Shown here: one piece after another, positions 53,636 to 62,008 of the stretch | Numbering within the stretch: the first letter of the stretch is position 1 | Layout: each line of letters opens with the position of its first letter | Translations under genes and position numbers: made by a program | Assembly: GCF_030269445.1 (NCBI RefSeq) | Contig: NZ_BSTJ01000005.1 | Coordinates: forward strand, 310,001 to 374,000 | DNA from: Actinoallomurus iriomotensis | GTDB taxonomy: Bacteria > Actinomycetota > Actinomycetes > Streptosporangiales > Streptosporangiaceae | DNA length: 64,000 nucleotides | Direction: 5' to 3' | Notes under the pieces: model-generated | Told to the model about the DNA's origin: nothing | The model's input: the letters and a program-made list of their open reading frames with translations, nothing else | Databases searched by the model: none

Positions 53636-53662
53636 CGTGCCCGCCTTCTCGGTCATTCGCCC

Positions 53663-53689
53663 TGGGCGATCGTATTGGACGATTGCCCA
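53663..53689. promoter_or_regulatory. Probable TetR operator
   Basis: The inverted repeat TGGGCGATCGT-ATTGG-ACGATTGCCCA (10 of 11 positions paired) sits 28 bases before the tetR start, a usual place for autorepression. Confidence 0.65.
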
Positions 53690-53742
53690 AACTAGCACGC
53701 GACCGGCGGATGACAAGAGTGGTGCTGGTCAGGACCATGAGA

Positions 53743-53772
53743 CCGGTTTCCACAGTGGCTGTGGAAACCCGG
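53743..53772. other. Hairpin of two DnaA-box-like halves
   Basis: CCGGTTTCCACAG, loop TGG, CTGTGGAAACCCGG: a 13-bp stem with a one-base bulge. It could terminate transcription or expose paired TTTCCACA elements. Confidence 0.4.
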
Positions 53773-53844
53773 TGGGTAAGTGCGCCGCGGTACCCCCATA
53801 GGTGGTGATTTCCCCGGCCGATCTGTGGAAAGCCCTGTGGATAA
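53747..53844. promoter_or_regulatory. Cluster of DnaA-box-like 9-mers
   Basis: Within 98 bases lie TTTCCACAG (53747), CTGTGGAAA (53759), CTGTGGAAA (53823) and TGTGGATAA (53836), the last being the exact complement of the consensus DnaA box TTATCCACA. The gap between tetR and the LysE gene is AT-richer than its neighbours. Binding of DnaA is suggested only by these matches; no other origin genes are near. Confidence 0.4.
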
Positions 53845-53913
53845 CCCTCACTCGTCCGTACGGGGACGGCGGGCGTCGGACACCGCCTGGCGCGGAAGCG
53901 CGTGCGGAGGGGC

Positions 53914-54546
53914 CTAGCGGGACTCCGCCGCGAGCCGCAGGCCGAGGCCGACCAGCACCACGCCGGACACCTGCTCGAGCCGCCGCCGTACCGCCGGGCG
54001 GCCCAGCGCCCGCCCGGCGCGGCCCGCCAGCCAGATCAGGCTCAGGTACCAGACCATGTCGATCAGCGCCCAGACCAGGGACAGCACCACCAGCACCGGC
54101 AGGACCGGCGCGCCGTGCGGGACGAACTGCGGCAGGAACGACACCGCGAACACGCCCGCCTTGGGGTTGGCGGCGTTGGTCAGCAGGCCCATGCGGTAGG
54201 CCCGCCACCGCGACACCGGCACCGCCCGCTCCCCCGTCTCCCCCGGCTGCGTCGCGGGCCGGCGGCGGGCGGACCACAGCGCCCGTACGCCCATCCACAC
54301 CAGGAACACCGCGCCCGCGATCCGGATCGCGTCATAGGCGATCCGGGAGGCCAGCAGCAGCGCGGTCAGCCCGAACGCGGCCGCCAGCCCCCACAGCACG
54401 ACGCCGGTCTCGTTGCCGAGCATCGCCGCCACGCCCGCGCGGCGGCCCCCGGTGACCGACTGGCGCACGATCACCGCGGTGCTCGGCCCCGGGACGAGGG
54501 CGACGACGATCGCGGCGCCGGCGAAGGCGAACAGTGTCTGGATCAT
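53914..54546 (-). CDS. LysE/RhtB-family amino-acid exporter
   Basis: A 210-residue membrane protein with about six helices. The signature VALVPGPSTAVIVRQSVTGG and the later GLLTNAANPKAGVFAVSFLPQF are diagnostic of LysE/RhtB exporters, which export basic or neutral amino acids and analogues. The ATG at 54546 (MIQTLFAFAG) follows GAGGTG directly. It stands alone between the DnaA-box-like cluster and the kinase-like gene. Confidence 0.93.
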   Translation of the reverse strand: MIQTLFAFAGAAIVVALVPGPSTAVIVRQSVTGGRRAGVAAMLGNETGVVLWGLAAAFGLTALLLASRIAYDAIRIAGAVFLVWMGVRALWSARRRPATQPGETGERAVPVSRWRAYRMGLLTNAANPKAGVFAVSFLPQFVPHGAPVLPVLVVLSLVWALIDMVWYLSLIWLAGRAGRALGRPAVRRRLEQVSGVVLVGLGLRLAAESR

Positions 54547-54617
54547 CACCTCATGCTGACCCGGTCCGTTCGCGCGGGCAAGCACGTTTTCCCCGGCCGC
54601 CGGGCGGTTACCAAGCC

Positions 54618-55400
54618 TTACGGGGCCACCGGGCCGCCGTGCGCGGCGGGATTGATCGTCCCCGGCCCGCCGGTTCGGGACGGCTGCGGCGTCTTGGACT
54701 TCTTGCCCGACGGCGACGGTGACGGGAGGGGGCTGGACGGTGACGGCTGCGGCGGCGGGGGTGGCTGCACCGGCACCGTCGTGGGCACCTCCGTCGGCTT
54801 CGGCGGCTTCGGGGACGGCTCACAGGAGTACAGCAGCAGGACCAGCAGCCCCAGCAAGACCAGCAGCGCCGCCAGCGACGCGACCGCCGCCGCCAGGCCC
54901 TTGCTGTCGCGCGCGGCTGCCGGGACGGTGGCCGGCGCCGGGGGCGGCTGCAGCGCCGGGCCCTTCGGGCCGGACAGCCAGTACTGCTGGAAGCTGGGGC
55001 CGCCGCGCAGGCGCCGGCCCATCCCCCAGCCGCGTTCGAGCAGCACCGGTTTCAAGAAGCGTTCGGCCCCCGCACGGCCCTCCTCGTGCGCCGTGGCCAC
55101 CCACGGCGCGCCGCCGTCGGACAGCGCCGCCACCACCGGGGACGGGCCGCCCGGATCGGCCGGGCGCGCGGCCGACGGAAAGGCGCCCACCCGCGGCGAC
55201 TCGGCCTCCACCGCGGCGCGAAACCGGTCGCGGGCGGCCGCGTCGCCGGCGGCGGCGGTGGTCAGCAGCGCCACCTCCACCCGGCGCCCCTGCGGGTCCA
55301 CGGCCAGATAGACGATGCCGGCGGCGGACTCGTGCAGGCGCGACTCCAGCCGGAACGGCCCGAGCTCGGCCGGGTCCCCGACCTGCAGCGGCTTGGGCAT
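54618..55400 (-). CDS. Degenerate kinase-like membrane protein with Pro-rich extracellular tail
   Basis: A 260-residue protein. Residues 1-70 resemble the N-lobe start of bacterial Ser/Thr kinases (DPAELGPFRLESRLHESAAG, VYLAVDPQGRRVEVALL) but lack the ATP-binding glycine loop and catalytic loop. A single membrane helix (AAVASLAALLVLLGLLVLLL) near residue 185 leads to an extracellular Pro/Ser/Thr-rich tail. GGGAGG lies upstream of the ATG at 55400. It diverges from the MoxR operon across about 130 bases. A regulatory or cell-envelope role is possible; no enzymatic function is expected. Confidence 0.75.
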   Translation of the reverse strand: MPKPLQVGDPAELGPFRLESRLHESAAGIVYLAVDPQGRRVEVALLTTAAAGDAAARDRFRAAVEAESPRVGAFPSAARPADPGGPSPVVAALSDGGAPWVATAHEEGRAGAERFLKPVLLERGWGMGRRLRGGPSFQQYWLSGPKGPALQPPPAPATVPAAARDSKGLAAAVASLAALLVLLGLLVLLLYSCEPSPKPPKPTEVPTTVPVQPPPPPQPSPSSPLPSPSPSGKKSKTPQPSRTGGPGTINPAAHGGPVAP

Positions 55401-55532
55401 GTGCGGCCCGCCTCCCCTCGCCTGCGGCCTGGCGCGACACACTAACAGTCTCGGCGCTCGGCGGGTCTTCAGTCAGATCGCATAAGGTCGTGCACGTTGG
55501 CGCTGCACGAGACCCTGACCTTGAGGGACTAC

Positions 55533-56537
55533 ATGACCATCGCTGTAGGGGACATCGATCAGGCCGCGGCGCTGCTGCAGCAGAGCGTGGCCGAGGTCAA
55601 GAAGGTCATCGTCGGCCAGGAACACATGGTCGAACGCATGGTGATCGCTCTGCTCGCCCGCGGCCACTGCCTCCTCGAGGGGGTTCCCGGCGTCGCCAAG
55701 ACCCTGGCCGTGGGCACGCTCGCGACCGTGGTCGGCGGGTCGTTCGCGCGGCTGCAGTTCACCCCGGACCTGGTGCCCTCCGACATCGTCGGCACGCGCA
55801 TCTACCATCCCTCGACCGAGCAGTTCGACGTGGAGCGCGGCCCGGTCTTCGTCAACTTCGTCCTCGCCGACGAGATCAACCGGGCGCCCGCCAAGGTGCA
55901 GTCGGCGCTGCTGGAGGTCATGGCCGAACGCCAGGTGTCCCTCGGCGGCAAGACCCACCCGCTGCCGCGGCCGTTCGTCGTCATCGCCACCCAGAACCCC
56001 ATCGAGTCCGAGGGCGTCTACCCGCTGCCCGAGGCGCAGCGTGACCGGTTCCTGATGAAGGTCAACGTGGCCTATCCGGGTGCGACCGAGGAGATGCAGA
56101 TCCTGCAGCGGATGAGCGTCGATCCGCCCGACGCGACGCAGATCCTCGATCCGGGGAGTCTCATCGGCCTGCAGAAGGCCGCCGACGAGATCGCCGTGCA
56201 CGAACTGGTCGCCGACTACATCGTGCGGCTCGTCATGGCCACCCGCGAACCCGAGCAGTACCACCTGTCCGATCTGCAGGGCGTCATCGACATCGGCGCG
56301 AGTCCCCGCGCGACGCTGGGCCTGGTCGCCTCCGCGCGGGCCCTGGCGCTGCTGCGGGGCCGTGACTACGTGCTGCCCGACGACGTACGCGACGTGGCCG
56401 TCGACGTGATGTCGCACCGCATCCTGTTGTCCTTCGACGCCATCGCCGACGGCATCGACCCGGTCGGCATCGTCCAGCGGATCCTGACGGCCGTGCCGCC
56501 GCCGCGTGTCGTGTGGAACAGCGAATACGCTTCATGA
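55533..56537 (+). CDS. MoxR-type AAA+ ATPase
   Basis: A 334-residue AAA+ ATPase: Walker A LLEGVPGVAKTLAV, Walker B VFVNFVLADEINRAPAKVQ, sensor 1 FVVIATQNPIESEG, arginine finger in LPEAQRDRFLMKV and a C-terminal lid. The ATG at 55533 has GAGGG 6 bases upstream; the frame also has a TTG 36 bases earlier. MoxR ATPases act as chaperones that insert metals or assemble VWA-containing partners. The next two genes, overlapping by ATGA each, encode such partners (DUF58 and VWA proteins). Confidence 0.95.
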   Translation: MTIAVGDIDQAAALLQQSVAEVKKVIVGQEHMVERMVIALLARGHCLLEGVPGVAKTLAVGTLATVVGGSFARLQFTPDLVPSDIVGTRIYHPSTEQFDVERGPVFVNFVLADEINRAPAKVQSALLEVMAERQVSLGGKTHPLPRPFVVIATQNPIESEGVYPLPEAQRDRFLMKVNVAYPGATEEMQILQRMSVDPPDATQILDPGSLIGLQKAADEIAVHELVADYIVRLVMATREPEQYHLSDLQGVIDIGASPRATLGLVASARALALLRGRDYVLPDDVRDVAVDVMSHRILLSFDAIADGIDPVGIVQRILTAVPPPRVVWNSEYAS

Positions 56538-57502
56538 CCGGTGCGAGGAGGTCCGACAGGCTCGGTGAGCTGGCTCCCGAGCGGTCCCTGCGGCGGCTCG
56601 AACTGGCCGTCACCCGCCGGCTGGACGGTCTGCTGCACGGCGAGCACCTGGGCATGCTGCCCGGGCCCGGCAGCGACCTGGCCGAGGCCCGCCTGTACCA
56701 GCCCGGTGAGGACGACGTACGGCACATGGACTGGGCCGTGACCGCCCGCACCACCGTCCCGCACGTCCGTGACCTGATCGCCGACCACGAACTGGAGGTC
56801 TGGGCGCTGGCCGACCTGTCCCCCAGCATGGACTTCGGCACCGCGGCCATGGAGAAACGCGACCTGGTCGTGGCCGCGCTGGCCGCGATCGGATTCCTCA
56901 CCACGCGCCTCGGTGACCGTGTCGGCGCCTACGTCACCCACGGAGGGGGGCTGCGGCGCTGGCCCGCCCGTACGGGCCGCACGGCGATGTACGCACTGTT
57001 GCAGGCGCTGCTGGACGCGCCGCGCGCCGATCCCGGCGGCGGGCCGGGCCTGTCGCTGGCCGAGGGGCTCACGAGCCTGGCACGCGGGCAGTTCAAACGC
57101 GGCCTGCGGGTGGTGATCTCCGATTTCCTGGACCAGGAGCGCACCGGCGACGGTGAGCCGGCGTGGGCGCGTCCGATGCGGCGGCTCACCGCCCGCCACC
57201 AGGTCGTCGCCGTGGAGATCATCGATCCGCGTGAGCTGGACCTGCCCGACGTCGGCCCGGTGATGATGACCGACCCGGAGACCGGCGAGGTACGGGAGAT
57301 CATCCTCTCGAAGAGGGTCCGTGCACGGTACGCCGCGGCGGCCGCCGAGCAGCGGGCCCGCACCCGTGAGGCCATCCGCGGCTGCGGGGCCGCGCACCTC
57401 GTGCTGCGCACCGACCGAGACTGGATCAGCGACGTCGCCCGCTTCGCGCTGCAACAGCGCCGCGTCGCCGGGCGCGCTCACCCGCAGCGGAGCCGCGCAT
57501 GA
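56534..57502 (+). CDS. DUF58 domain protein
   Basis: A 322-residue cytoplasmic protein with the DUF58 signature RLYQPGEDDVRHMDWAVTAR followed by a VWA-like segment with ALADLSPSMDFGTAAMEK (a modified metal-ion-dependent adhesion site) and LVISDFLDQE-like strand. It is the usual middle gene of MoxR-DUF58-VWA operons, coupled at both ends by 4-bp overlaps. The MoxR ATPase probably acts on it. Confidence 0.92.
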   Translation: MTGARRSDRLGELAPERSLRRLELAVTRRLDGLLHGEHLGMLPGPGSDLAEARLYQPGEDDVRHMDWAVTARTTVPHVRDLIADHELEVWALADLSPSMDFGTAAMEKRDLVVAALAAIGFLTTRLGDRVGAYVTHGGGLRRWPARTGRTAMYALLQALLDAPRADPGGGPGLSLAEGLTSLARGQFKRGLRVVISDFLDQERTGDGEPAWARPMRRLTARHQVVAVEIIDPRELDLPDVGPVMMTDPETGEVREIILSKRVRARYAAAAAEQRARTREAIRGCGAAHLVLRTDRDWISDVARFALQQRRVAGRAHPQRSRA

Positions 57503-58446
57503 CCTTCCTGTCCCCCGGCCGGCTCTGGCTGTTGGCCCTCGTCCCGGTGCTCATCGGTCTCTACCTGGTCGTGCAGGCGCGGCGCCGGCAGGCCGCGGTC
57601 CGCTTCACGAACCTGGCGCTGCTGTCACGGGTCGCGCCGCGCCGCCCCGGCTGGCGCCGCCACGTCGCCGCGCTGTTGTTCCTGCTGTCGGTCATCTTGA
57701 TGACCGTCGGGTTCGCCCGCCCGGCCAAGCCGGTGAAGGTCCCCCGCGAACGCGCCACCATCATCGTGGCGATCGACGTGTCGCTGTCGATGAAGGCCAC
57801 CGACGTCGCGCCCAGCCGGCTCGACGCGGCCAAGGCCGCCGCCAAGAAGTTCGTGCAGGACCTGCCGATCCGCTTCAACGTCGGCCTGGTCAGCTTCTCC
57901 GGCAGCGCCTCGGCGGTGGTCGCGCCGACGTTCGACCGCGAGGCGGTCGGCCATGCCATCGACGGGCTGCAACTGGGCAAGGGCACCGCCATCGGCGAAG
58001 CGGTGTTCACCTCGCTGCAGTCGATCCGCTCGTTCGACGCCCGCGCCAACGAGGACCCGCCGCCCTCGCACATCGTGCTGCTGTCCGACGGTGACAACCA
58101 GAGCGGCCGGTCGGTCATGGAGGCCGCCACCGCCGCCCGCGCCGCGAAGGTCCCCGTCTCCACGATCGCCTTCGGCACCCCGTACGGGATCGTGGACATC
58201 GACGGGGAGACCGTGCCGGTGCAGGTGAACAAGGCGACGCTGCGCAACCTCGCGAACGACACCGCCGGCAAGGCCTACGAGGCGCAGGCCGGGTCGGAGC
58301 TGTCGGAGGTCTACCGGCACATCGGCAGCTCGCTCGGGTACCGCATCGAACGCCAGGAGGCGGCCTCGCAGTACATCCTCGTGGCGCTGCTGTTCGCCCT
58401 CGCCGCCGGCGGCCTGTCGCTGGTGTGGTTCCAGCGGCTGCCCTGA
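57499..58446 (+). CDS. Membrane-anchored VWA domain protein (BatA-like)
   Basis: A 315-residue protein with two N-terminal membrane helices (LWLLALVPVLIGLYLVVQA and HVAALLFLLSVILMTVGF), a von Willebrand A domain with a complete MIDAS (VAIDVSLSMKATD ... TAIGEAV ... LLSDGDNQSG) and a C-terminal helix (YILVALLFALAAGGLSLVW). This is the BatA/Aerotolerance-related organisation. It is the last gene of the MoxR operon. Family proteins are linked to stress tolerance and membrane-complex assembly; the substrate here is unknown. Confidence 0.93.
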   Translation: MTFLSPGRLWLLALVPVLIGLYLVVQARRRQAAVRFTNLALLSRVAPRRPGWRRHVAALLFLLSVILMTVGFARPAKPVKVPRERATIIVAIDVSLSMKATDVAPSRLDAAKAAAKKFVQDLPIRFNVGLVSFSGSASAVVAPTFDREAVGHAIDGLQLGKGTAIGEAVFTSLQSIRSFDARANEDPPPSHIVLLSDGDNQSGRSVMEAATAARAAKVPVSTIAFGTPYGIVDIDGETVPVQVNKATLRNLANDTAGKAYEAQAGSELSEVYRHIGSSLGYRIERQEAASQYILVALLFALAAGGLSLVWFQRLP

Positions 58447-58454
58447 GGCGGGTC

Positions 58455-58904
58455 TCAGCGGCGTGAGGCGGGGCGTACGCCGCGCGCGACGTACCCGATG
58501 ATCCCGAGCAGGAGCAGCACGCCGAGGCCGTCGCTCAGCCCCTCCCAGAGGCTGCCGAACAGGCCGTCGCCGCTGAGGAACAAGAAGGTCGCGAACACCG
58601 TCGCCGCCGTCCCGGCCGCCGGCACCAGCGCGTAGGACCACGGGTGCTGCTGCGCCCACGCCCGCGTACGGTCATACCCGCGGCGCAGCAGCGCGCCGCC
58701 GGCGCCGATGAGGAAGAACACCGCGAGCCCGAACGACAGCGGCCCGGCGAGGCTCAGGTGACCGCCGAGCAGGTGCAGCGCGAGATCGGCGCCGCCCGCC
58801 ACCGCTCCCCCGGCCAGCGCGACCGCCCAGGGCCCCTGGGAGGCGGCCGACATCGCGATCCAGGTCGAGTCCGAACGGCTCGGTACATCCGGTTGATACG
58901 TCAT
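58455..58904 (-). CDS. Small membrane protein of unknown function
   Basis: A 149-residue protein with four hydrophobic helices (WAVALAGGAVAGGADLALHLL, LSFGLAVFFLIGAGGALL, ALVPAAGTAATVFATFLFL, LGVLLLLGIIGYVARGV) and a short charged N-terminus. No signature of a transporter or enzyme was recognised. The ATG at 58904 has no clear Shine-Dalgarno and may be leaderless. It is convergent with the VWA gene, 8 bases apart. Confidence 0.75.
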   Translation of the reverse strand: MTYQPDVPSRSDSTWIAMSAASQGPWAVALAGGAVAGGADLALHLLGGHLSLAGPLSFGLAVFFLIGAGGALLRRGYDRTRAWAQQHPWSYALVPAAGTAATVFATFLFLSGDGLFGSLWEGLSDGLGVLLLLGIIGYVARGVRPASRR

Positions 58905-58939
58905 ATCGCGATGATGCGTCCTCCGGGCCCGGAACGCCA

Positions 58940-59325
58940 TCAGGGATTCCCCCGACTCGCCCCTGATGCCACCCCCACGAGATCCACAGGAGATGCCTGC
59001 GCGAACCGTACGGTGATGGACAGGCCGCCCTCGGGGCGCGCGCCGGCGGTGAGGGCGGCGTGGTGGGCCTGGGCGACGGCGTCGACGATGGCGAGACCGA
59101 GACCGACGCCGTCGCGGCGGGAGACGAGCGCTCCTCCGGCGACCGCGAGGTCGAGGGCCTCCCGGCAGGCCGAATGCTGAGTGCCGGCGTCGGCGTCGGC
59201 GTCGGGATCGGCGAGGGTGACCTCGAGGAGGGTCCGCAGCCCGGCGAAAGGCGTGCGCAGCTCGTGGGAGGCGTTGGCGACGAAGTGACGCTGGGCGTCG
59301 AAGGAATCGACGAGAAGACCAAGGC
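58940..59325 (-). pseudogene. Histidine-kinase remnant with internal deletion
   Basis: The frame carries the linker and H box of a sensor kinase (GLLVDSFDAQRHFVANASHE, LRTP, His near residue 96 of the frame) and then, after only about 45 residues, the G2 box and end of the ATPase domain (RRDGVGLGLAIVDAVAQAHH, LSITVRFAQ). The N box, F box and first G box are missing, so it cannot bind ATP. The membrane and sensor parts are absent. It is an in-frame deleted remnant of a kinase; no response regulator adjoins it. Confidence 0.75.
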
Positions 59326-59412
59326 GGAAACCACCCCGCCGGCGCGCGCCGGCCGCCCGGCCGTCGTCGGTGAGGTCACGTCCGCGCCGTAGCGCTGGTA
59401 CGGTCGGCCGAC

Positions 59413-60024
59413 GTGGGGGAGCACTACTTCGCCGGGCGTCCGCAGGCGCGCAGCCGGCCGGGCACCGTGGACCTCGTCCTGCCCGATCTGCACTTCCGGC
59501 TGGCGACCGACCGGGGCATGTTCTCCCCTGACCGCGTCGACCTGGGCACACGCGTCCTGCTCGACAGCGTGCCGGCCCCTCCCCCCGAAGGCGACCTGCT
59601 CGACCTCGGCTGCGGGTACGGGCCGATCGCCCTGACCATGGCGGCGCGATCGCCGCAGGCGATCGTCTGGGGTGTGGACGTCAACGAACGAGCACTGGAA
59701 TGTGGGCGGGACAACGCCCACGCCGCCGGCCTTGACAATGTAAGGTTCGGCTTGGAGCAGGACGTACCGGCCGGCACCCGCTTCGCCGCGATCTGGTCGA
59801 ACCCGCCGATCCGCGTCGGCAAGCCGGCCCTGCACGCGCTGCTGGACACCTGGCTGCCCCGCCTGGTCCCCGGCGGCCGGGCCCACCTGGTCGTGCAGAA
59901 GAACCTCGGCTCGGACTCCCTGCAACGCTGGCTGCAGGACCGGGGATGGCCCACCGAGCGCCTCACCTCACGCGCCGGCTACCGGGTCCTGGCCGTCACC
60001 AACCCCGAGAAGGACACACCGTGA
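59413..60024 (+). CDS. RsmC-type rRNA guanine-N2 methyltransferase
   Basis: A 203-residue class I methyltransferase. The order HYFAGRPQARSRPGTVDLVL, LHFRLATDRGMFSPDRVDLG, motif I DLLDLGCGYGPIALTMA, WGVDVNERALECGRDNA and the catalytic WSNPPIRVGKPALH is that of the RsmC half that methylates 16S rRNA guanosine. Actinomycetes carry this short single-domain form. The GTG at 59413 opens it. It overlaps the next gene, also an RNA methyltransferase, by 4 bases (GTGA), so both probably modify RNA from one transcript. Confidence 0.88.
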   Translation: MGEHYFAGRPQARSRPGTVDLVLPDLHFRLATDRGMFSPDRVDLGTRVLLDSVPAPPPEGDLLDLGCGYGPIALTMAARSPQAIVWGVDVNERALECGRDNAHAAGLDNVRFGLEQDVPAGTRFAAIWSNPPIRVGKPALHALLDTWLPRLVPGGRAHLVVQKNLGSDSLQRWLQDRGWPTERLTSRAGYRVLAVTNPEKDTP

Positions 60025-60563
60025 CCACCGCCGACGCCCGCAGGCAGCTGCGCGCCACCGACGTCAAACGCCTCAACCGCGGCTGGCGGCGCCGTACCGA
60101 GAGCCGTCTCGGCCTGCTCGTGGAGTCGGTGACCCAGCCGTTCAACGTCGGATCGATCATGCGGTCGGCGGCGGCGTTCGGCGTCGAACACCTGTGGCTG
60201 GCCGGCAACGCCACTCCCCCGACCCACCCGGGCGCCCAGAAGACCGGACTGGGCACCGAGCGGCTCGTCCCCTGGGAGCCCGCCGTGCCCGTCCCCGACG
60301 CCGTACGGGCCGCGCGCGAGGCCGGGTTCCGCATCGTCGCGATCGAGCTGACCTCCGACGCGCTCCCCCTCCACGAGGCGCCGCTGGACGGCGACGTGTG
60401 CCTGGCGGTCGGCGGCGAGGACCACGGCTGCTCCCCCGCCCTGCTCGGCGCCGCCGACGCGGTCGCCTACATCCCCCAGATCGGGCGCGTCGGCTCCCTC
60501 AACGTCGCGGTCGCCACCGCCATCGCGCTGGCCGAGACCCGGCGCCGTGAGTGGGCCCGCTGA
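60021..60563 (+). CDS. TrmH/SpoU-family RNA ribose methyltransferase
   Basis: A 180-residue SPOUT methyltransferase with the trefoil-knot motifs: VESVTQPFNVGSIMRSAAAF (motif 1 with the conserved Asn/Arg), CLAVGGEDHGCSPALL (motif 2) and IPQIGRVGSLNVAVATAIAL (motif 3, with the Ser-Leu-Asn-Val pocket). It 2'-O-methylates tRNA or rRNA. The GTG at 60021 overlaps the stop of the upstream gene; longer forms of the frame run in the shadow of that gene. Confidence 0.92.
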   Translation: MTTADARRQLRATDVKRLNRGWRRRTESRLGLLVESVTQPFNVGSIMRSAAAFGVEHLWLAGNATPPTHPGAQKTGLGTERLVPWEPAVPVPDAVRAAREAGFRIVAIELTSDALPLHEAPLDGDVCLAVGGEDHGCSPALLGAADAVAYIPQIGRVGSLNVAVATAIALAETRRREWAR

Positions 60564-60586
60564 CCTCGCCACGGCGCCGGCGCGGG

Positions 60587-60799
60587 TCAGCCCTGTGACA
60601 TGTAGGTGGAGAACTCCTCCAGCGAGATCTCACCGTCCCCGTTGGAGTCCATCCGCTGGACGACCTCCGCGGCCGTCTCGTCGGTGATGTCCTCACCGAG
60701 GGCCTTCATCAGCTGCTTCAGCTCGGGAGCCGAGATGTGCCCGTCCTTGTTCACATCGACGATCTCGAAGGTCGCCGCGTAGGCGCTGGTGTCCGCCAT
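60587..60799 (-). CDS. Small EF-hand calcium-binding protein
   Basis: A 70-residue protein with two canonical EF-hand loops, DVNKDGHISAPE (residues 15-26) and DSNGDGEISLEE (51-62), each with Asp at positions 1 and 5, Gly at 6 and Glu at 12. It is the calmodulin-like/CalA type of small cytoplasmic calcium sensor of actinomycetes. GGAAGG lies 7 bases before the ATG. It is a single-gene unit convergent with the TrmH-type gene, 23 bases apart. Confidence 0.92.
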   Translation of the reverse strand: MADTSAYAATFEIVDVNKDGHISAPELKQLMKALGEDITDETAAEVVQRMDSNGDGEISLEEFSTYMSQG

Positions 60800-60966
60800 G
60801 ATCAAGCCTTCCTGCTCGGAGACGCGGCCACCGCCGGCCGCAGCGCACGACAACCTAGTCCAAAAGCCGTAACCCAGAAGACATGGACACGAGGTCCCGG
60901 CGATCGGCTTTGCCGATGTCATCAGGGTGTGCGGACACAAGCCCGCGCCTTTACGAAGTAAGGTGA

Positions 60967-61812
60967 GTGGTGAATCGCCTTTCACGCCGCCGAGCCGCCA
61001 TACTCGAACAGGTGTCACCGGAGTTTGTGTTCCTCGATCACCCCGGGCCCATCCCGTTCGCCCACCGGGGCGGCTCCCTGAACGGCCTGGAGAACTCCAT
61101 GGCGGCGTTCGGTCGCGCCATCGACCTGGGCTACCGCTACCTGGAGACCGACGTACGGGCCACGGCCGACGGCGTGCTGCTCACCTTCCACGACGCCGAT
61201 CTGCAGCGGGTCGCCGGACGTCCCGGCGAGATCGCCCGCCTCCCCTACGCCAGGGTCGCCGCCGCCCGCATCGGCGGACGCGAGCCGATCCCGCGGCTGG
61301 AGGACGTCCTGGGCACCTGGCCGGCCGCCCGCCTCAACATCGACGTCAAGGCCGAGAGCGCGATCGGCCCGCTCACCGAGGTGCTGCGCCGCACCGGCGC
61401 GTGGGACCGCGTGTGCGTCACCTCCTTCTCCTCCCGGCGGCTGAGACACGTACGCGCCCGCATGCGGCTGCTCGCCGGCCGCGACGTGTGCACCGCGCTC
61501 GGCCCCCGCGGCGTCGCCGCGCTGCGCGCCCACTCCGTCGCCGGGCCGCTGTCGGCGCTGCTGCGCACCGCCGCGACCGGCGCGCCGTGCGCGCAGGTGC
61601 CCTACCGGTTCGGCGGCACCCGCTTCATCACCCCCTCCTTCCTCGCCGGCGCGCACTCCCTCGGTCTGAAGGTCCACGCCTGGACCGTCAACGACCCCGC
61701 CGAGATGGCGCGGCTGCTCGACCTGGGCGTCGACGGCATCATCACCGACGACATCGAGACCCTCCGGGACCTGATGAGGTCCCGCGGCCTGTGGGCGACG
61801 GCCACCACATGA
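60967..61812 (+). CDS. Glycerophosphodiester phosphodiesterase
   Basis: A 281-residue GDPD-fold enzyme that cleaves glycerophosphodiesters to glycerol-3-phosphate and an alcohol. Active-site elements: FAHRGGSLNGLENSM (HRG and EN), ETDVRATADGVLLTFHDADL (acidic metal ligands and catalytic His), NIDVKAES and VHAWTVNDPAEMARLLDLGV with DGIITDD at the end. No signal peptide is visible, so it is cytoplasmic. The GTG at 60967 is used; a GTG at 61012 is possible. Its stop overlaps the ATG of the first unit of the repeat array upstream of the UMF1 transporter. Confidence 0.92.
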   Translation: MVNRLSRRRAAILEQVSPEFVFLDHPGPIPFAHRGGSLNGLENSMAAFGRAIDLGYRYLETDVRATADGVLLTFHDADLQRVAGRPGEIARLPYARVAAARIGGREPIPRLEDVLGTWPAARLNIDVKAESAIGPLTEVLRRTGAWDRVCVTSFSSRRLRHVRARMRLLAGRDVCTALGPRGVAALRAHSVAGPLSALLRTAATGAPCAQVPYRFGGTRFITPSFLAGAHSLGLKVHAWTVNDPAEMARLLDLGVDGIITDDIETLRDLMRSRGLWATATT

Positions 61813-61940
61813 CCGAGCGAAGCGAGGGAACCGGAAACACGCCCCGGTGGTCACACCCTCCCCACCAAGGAGGTCCCGTGGCCGAAGGAACCGAAGACAC
61901 CGCCCGGTGGTCACACCTCCCGACGAAGGAGGCCCCGTGA
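61809..61940 (+). CDS. 43-codon frame of repeat units 1-2
   Basis: ATG overlaps the GDPD stop (ATGA). The product starts MTERSEGTGNTPRWSHP, repeats the theme as EGTEDTARWSHLPTK in unit 2, and ends at a TGA that overlaps the GTG of unit 3. Whether it makes a stable peptide is unknown. Confidence 0.45.
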   Translation: MTERSEGTGNTPRWSHPPHQGGPVAEGTEDTARWSHLPTKEAP

Positions 61941-62008
61941 CCGAGCGACGCGAGGGAACCGAAAACACGGCCCGGTGGTCACACCCTCCGACGAAGGAGG
62001 CCCCGTGA
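61937..62008 (+). CDS. 23-codon frame of repeat unit 3
   Basis: GTG with AAGGAGG upstream; the product opens MTERREGTENTARWSHPP and its stop overlaps the next GTG (GTGA). Same peptide as unit 4. Confidence 0.4.
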   Translation: MTERREGTENTARWSHPPTKEAP

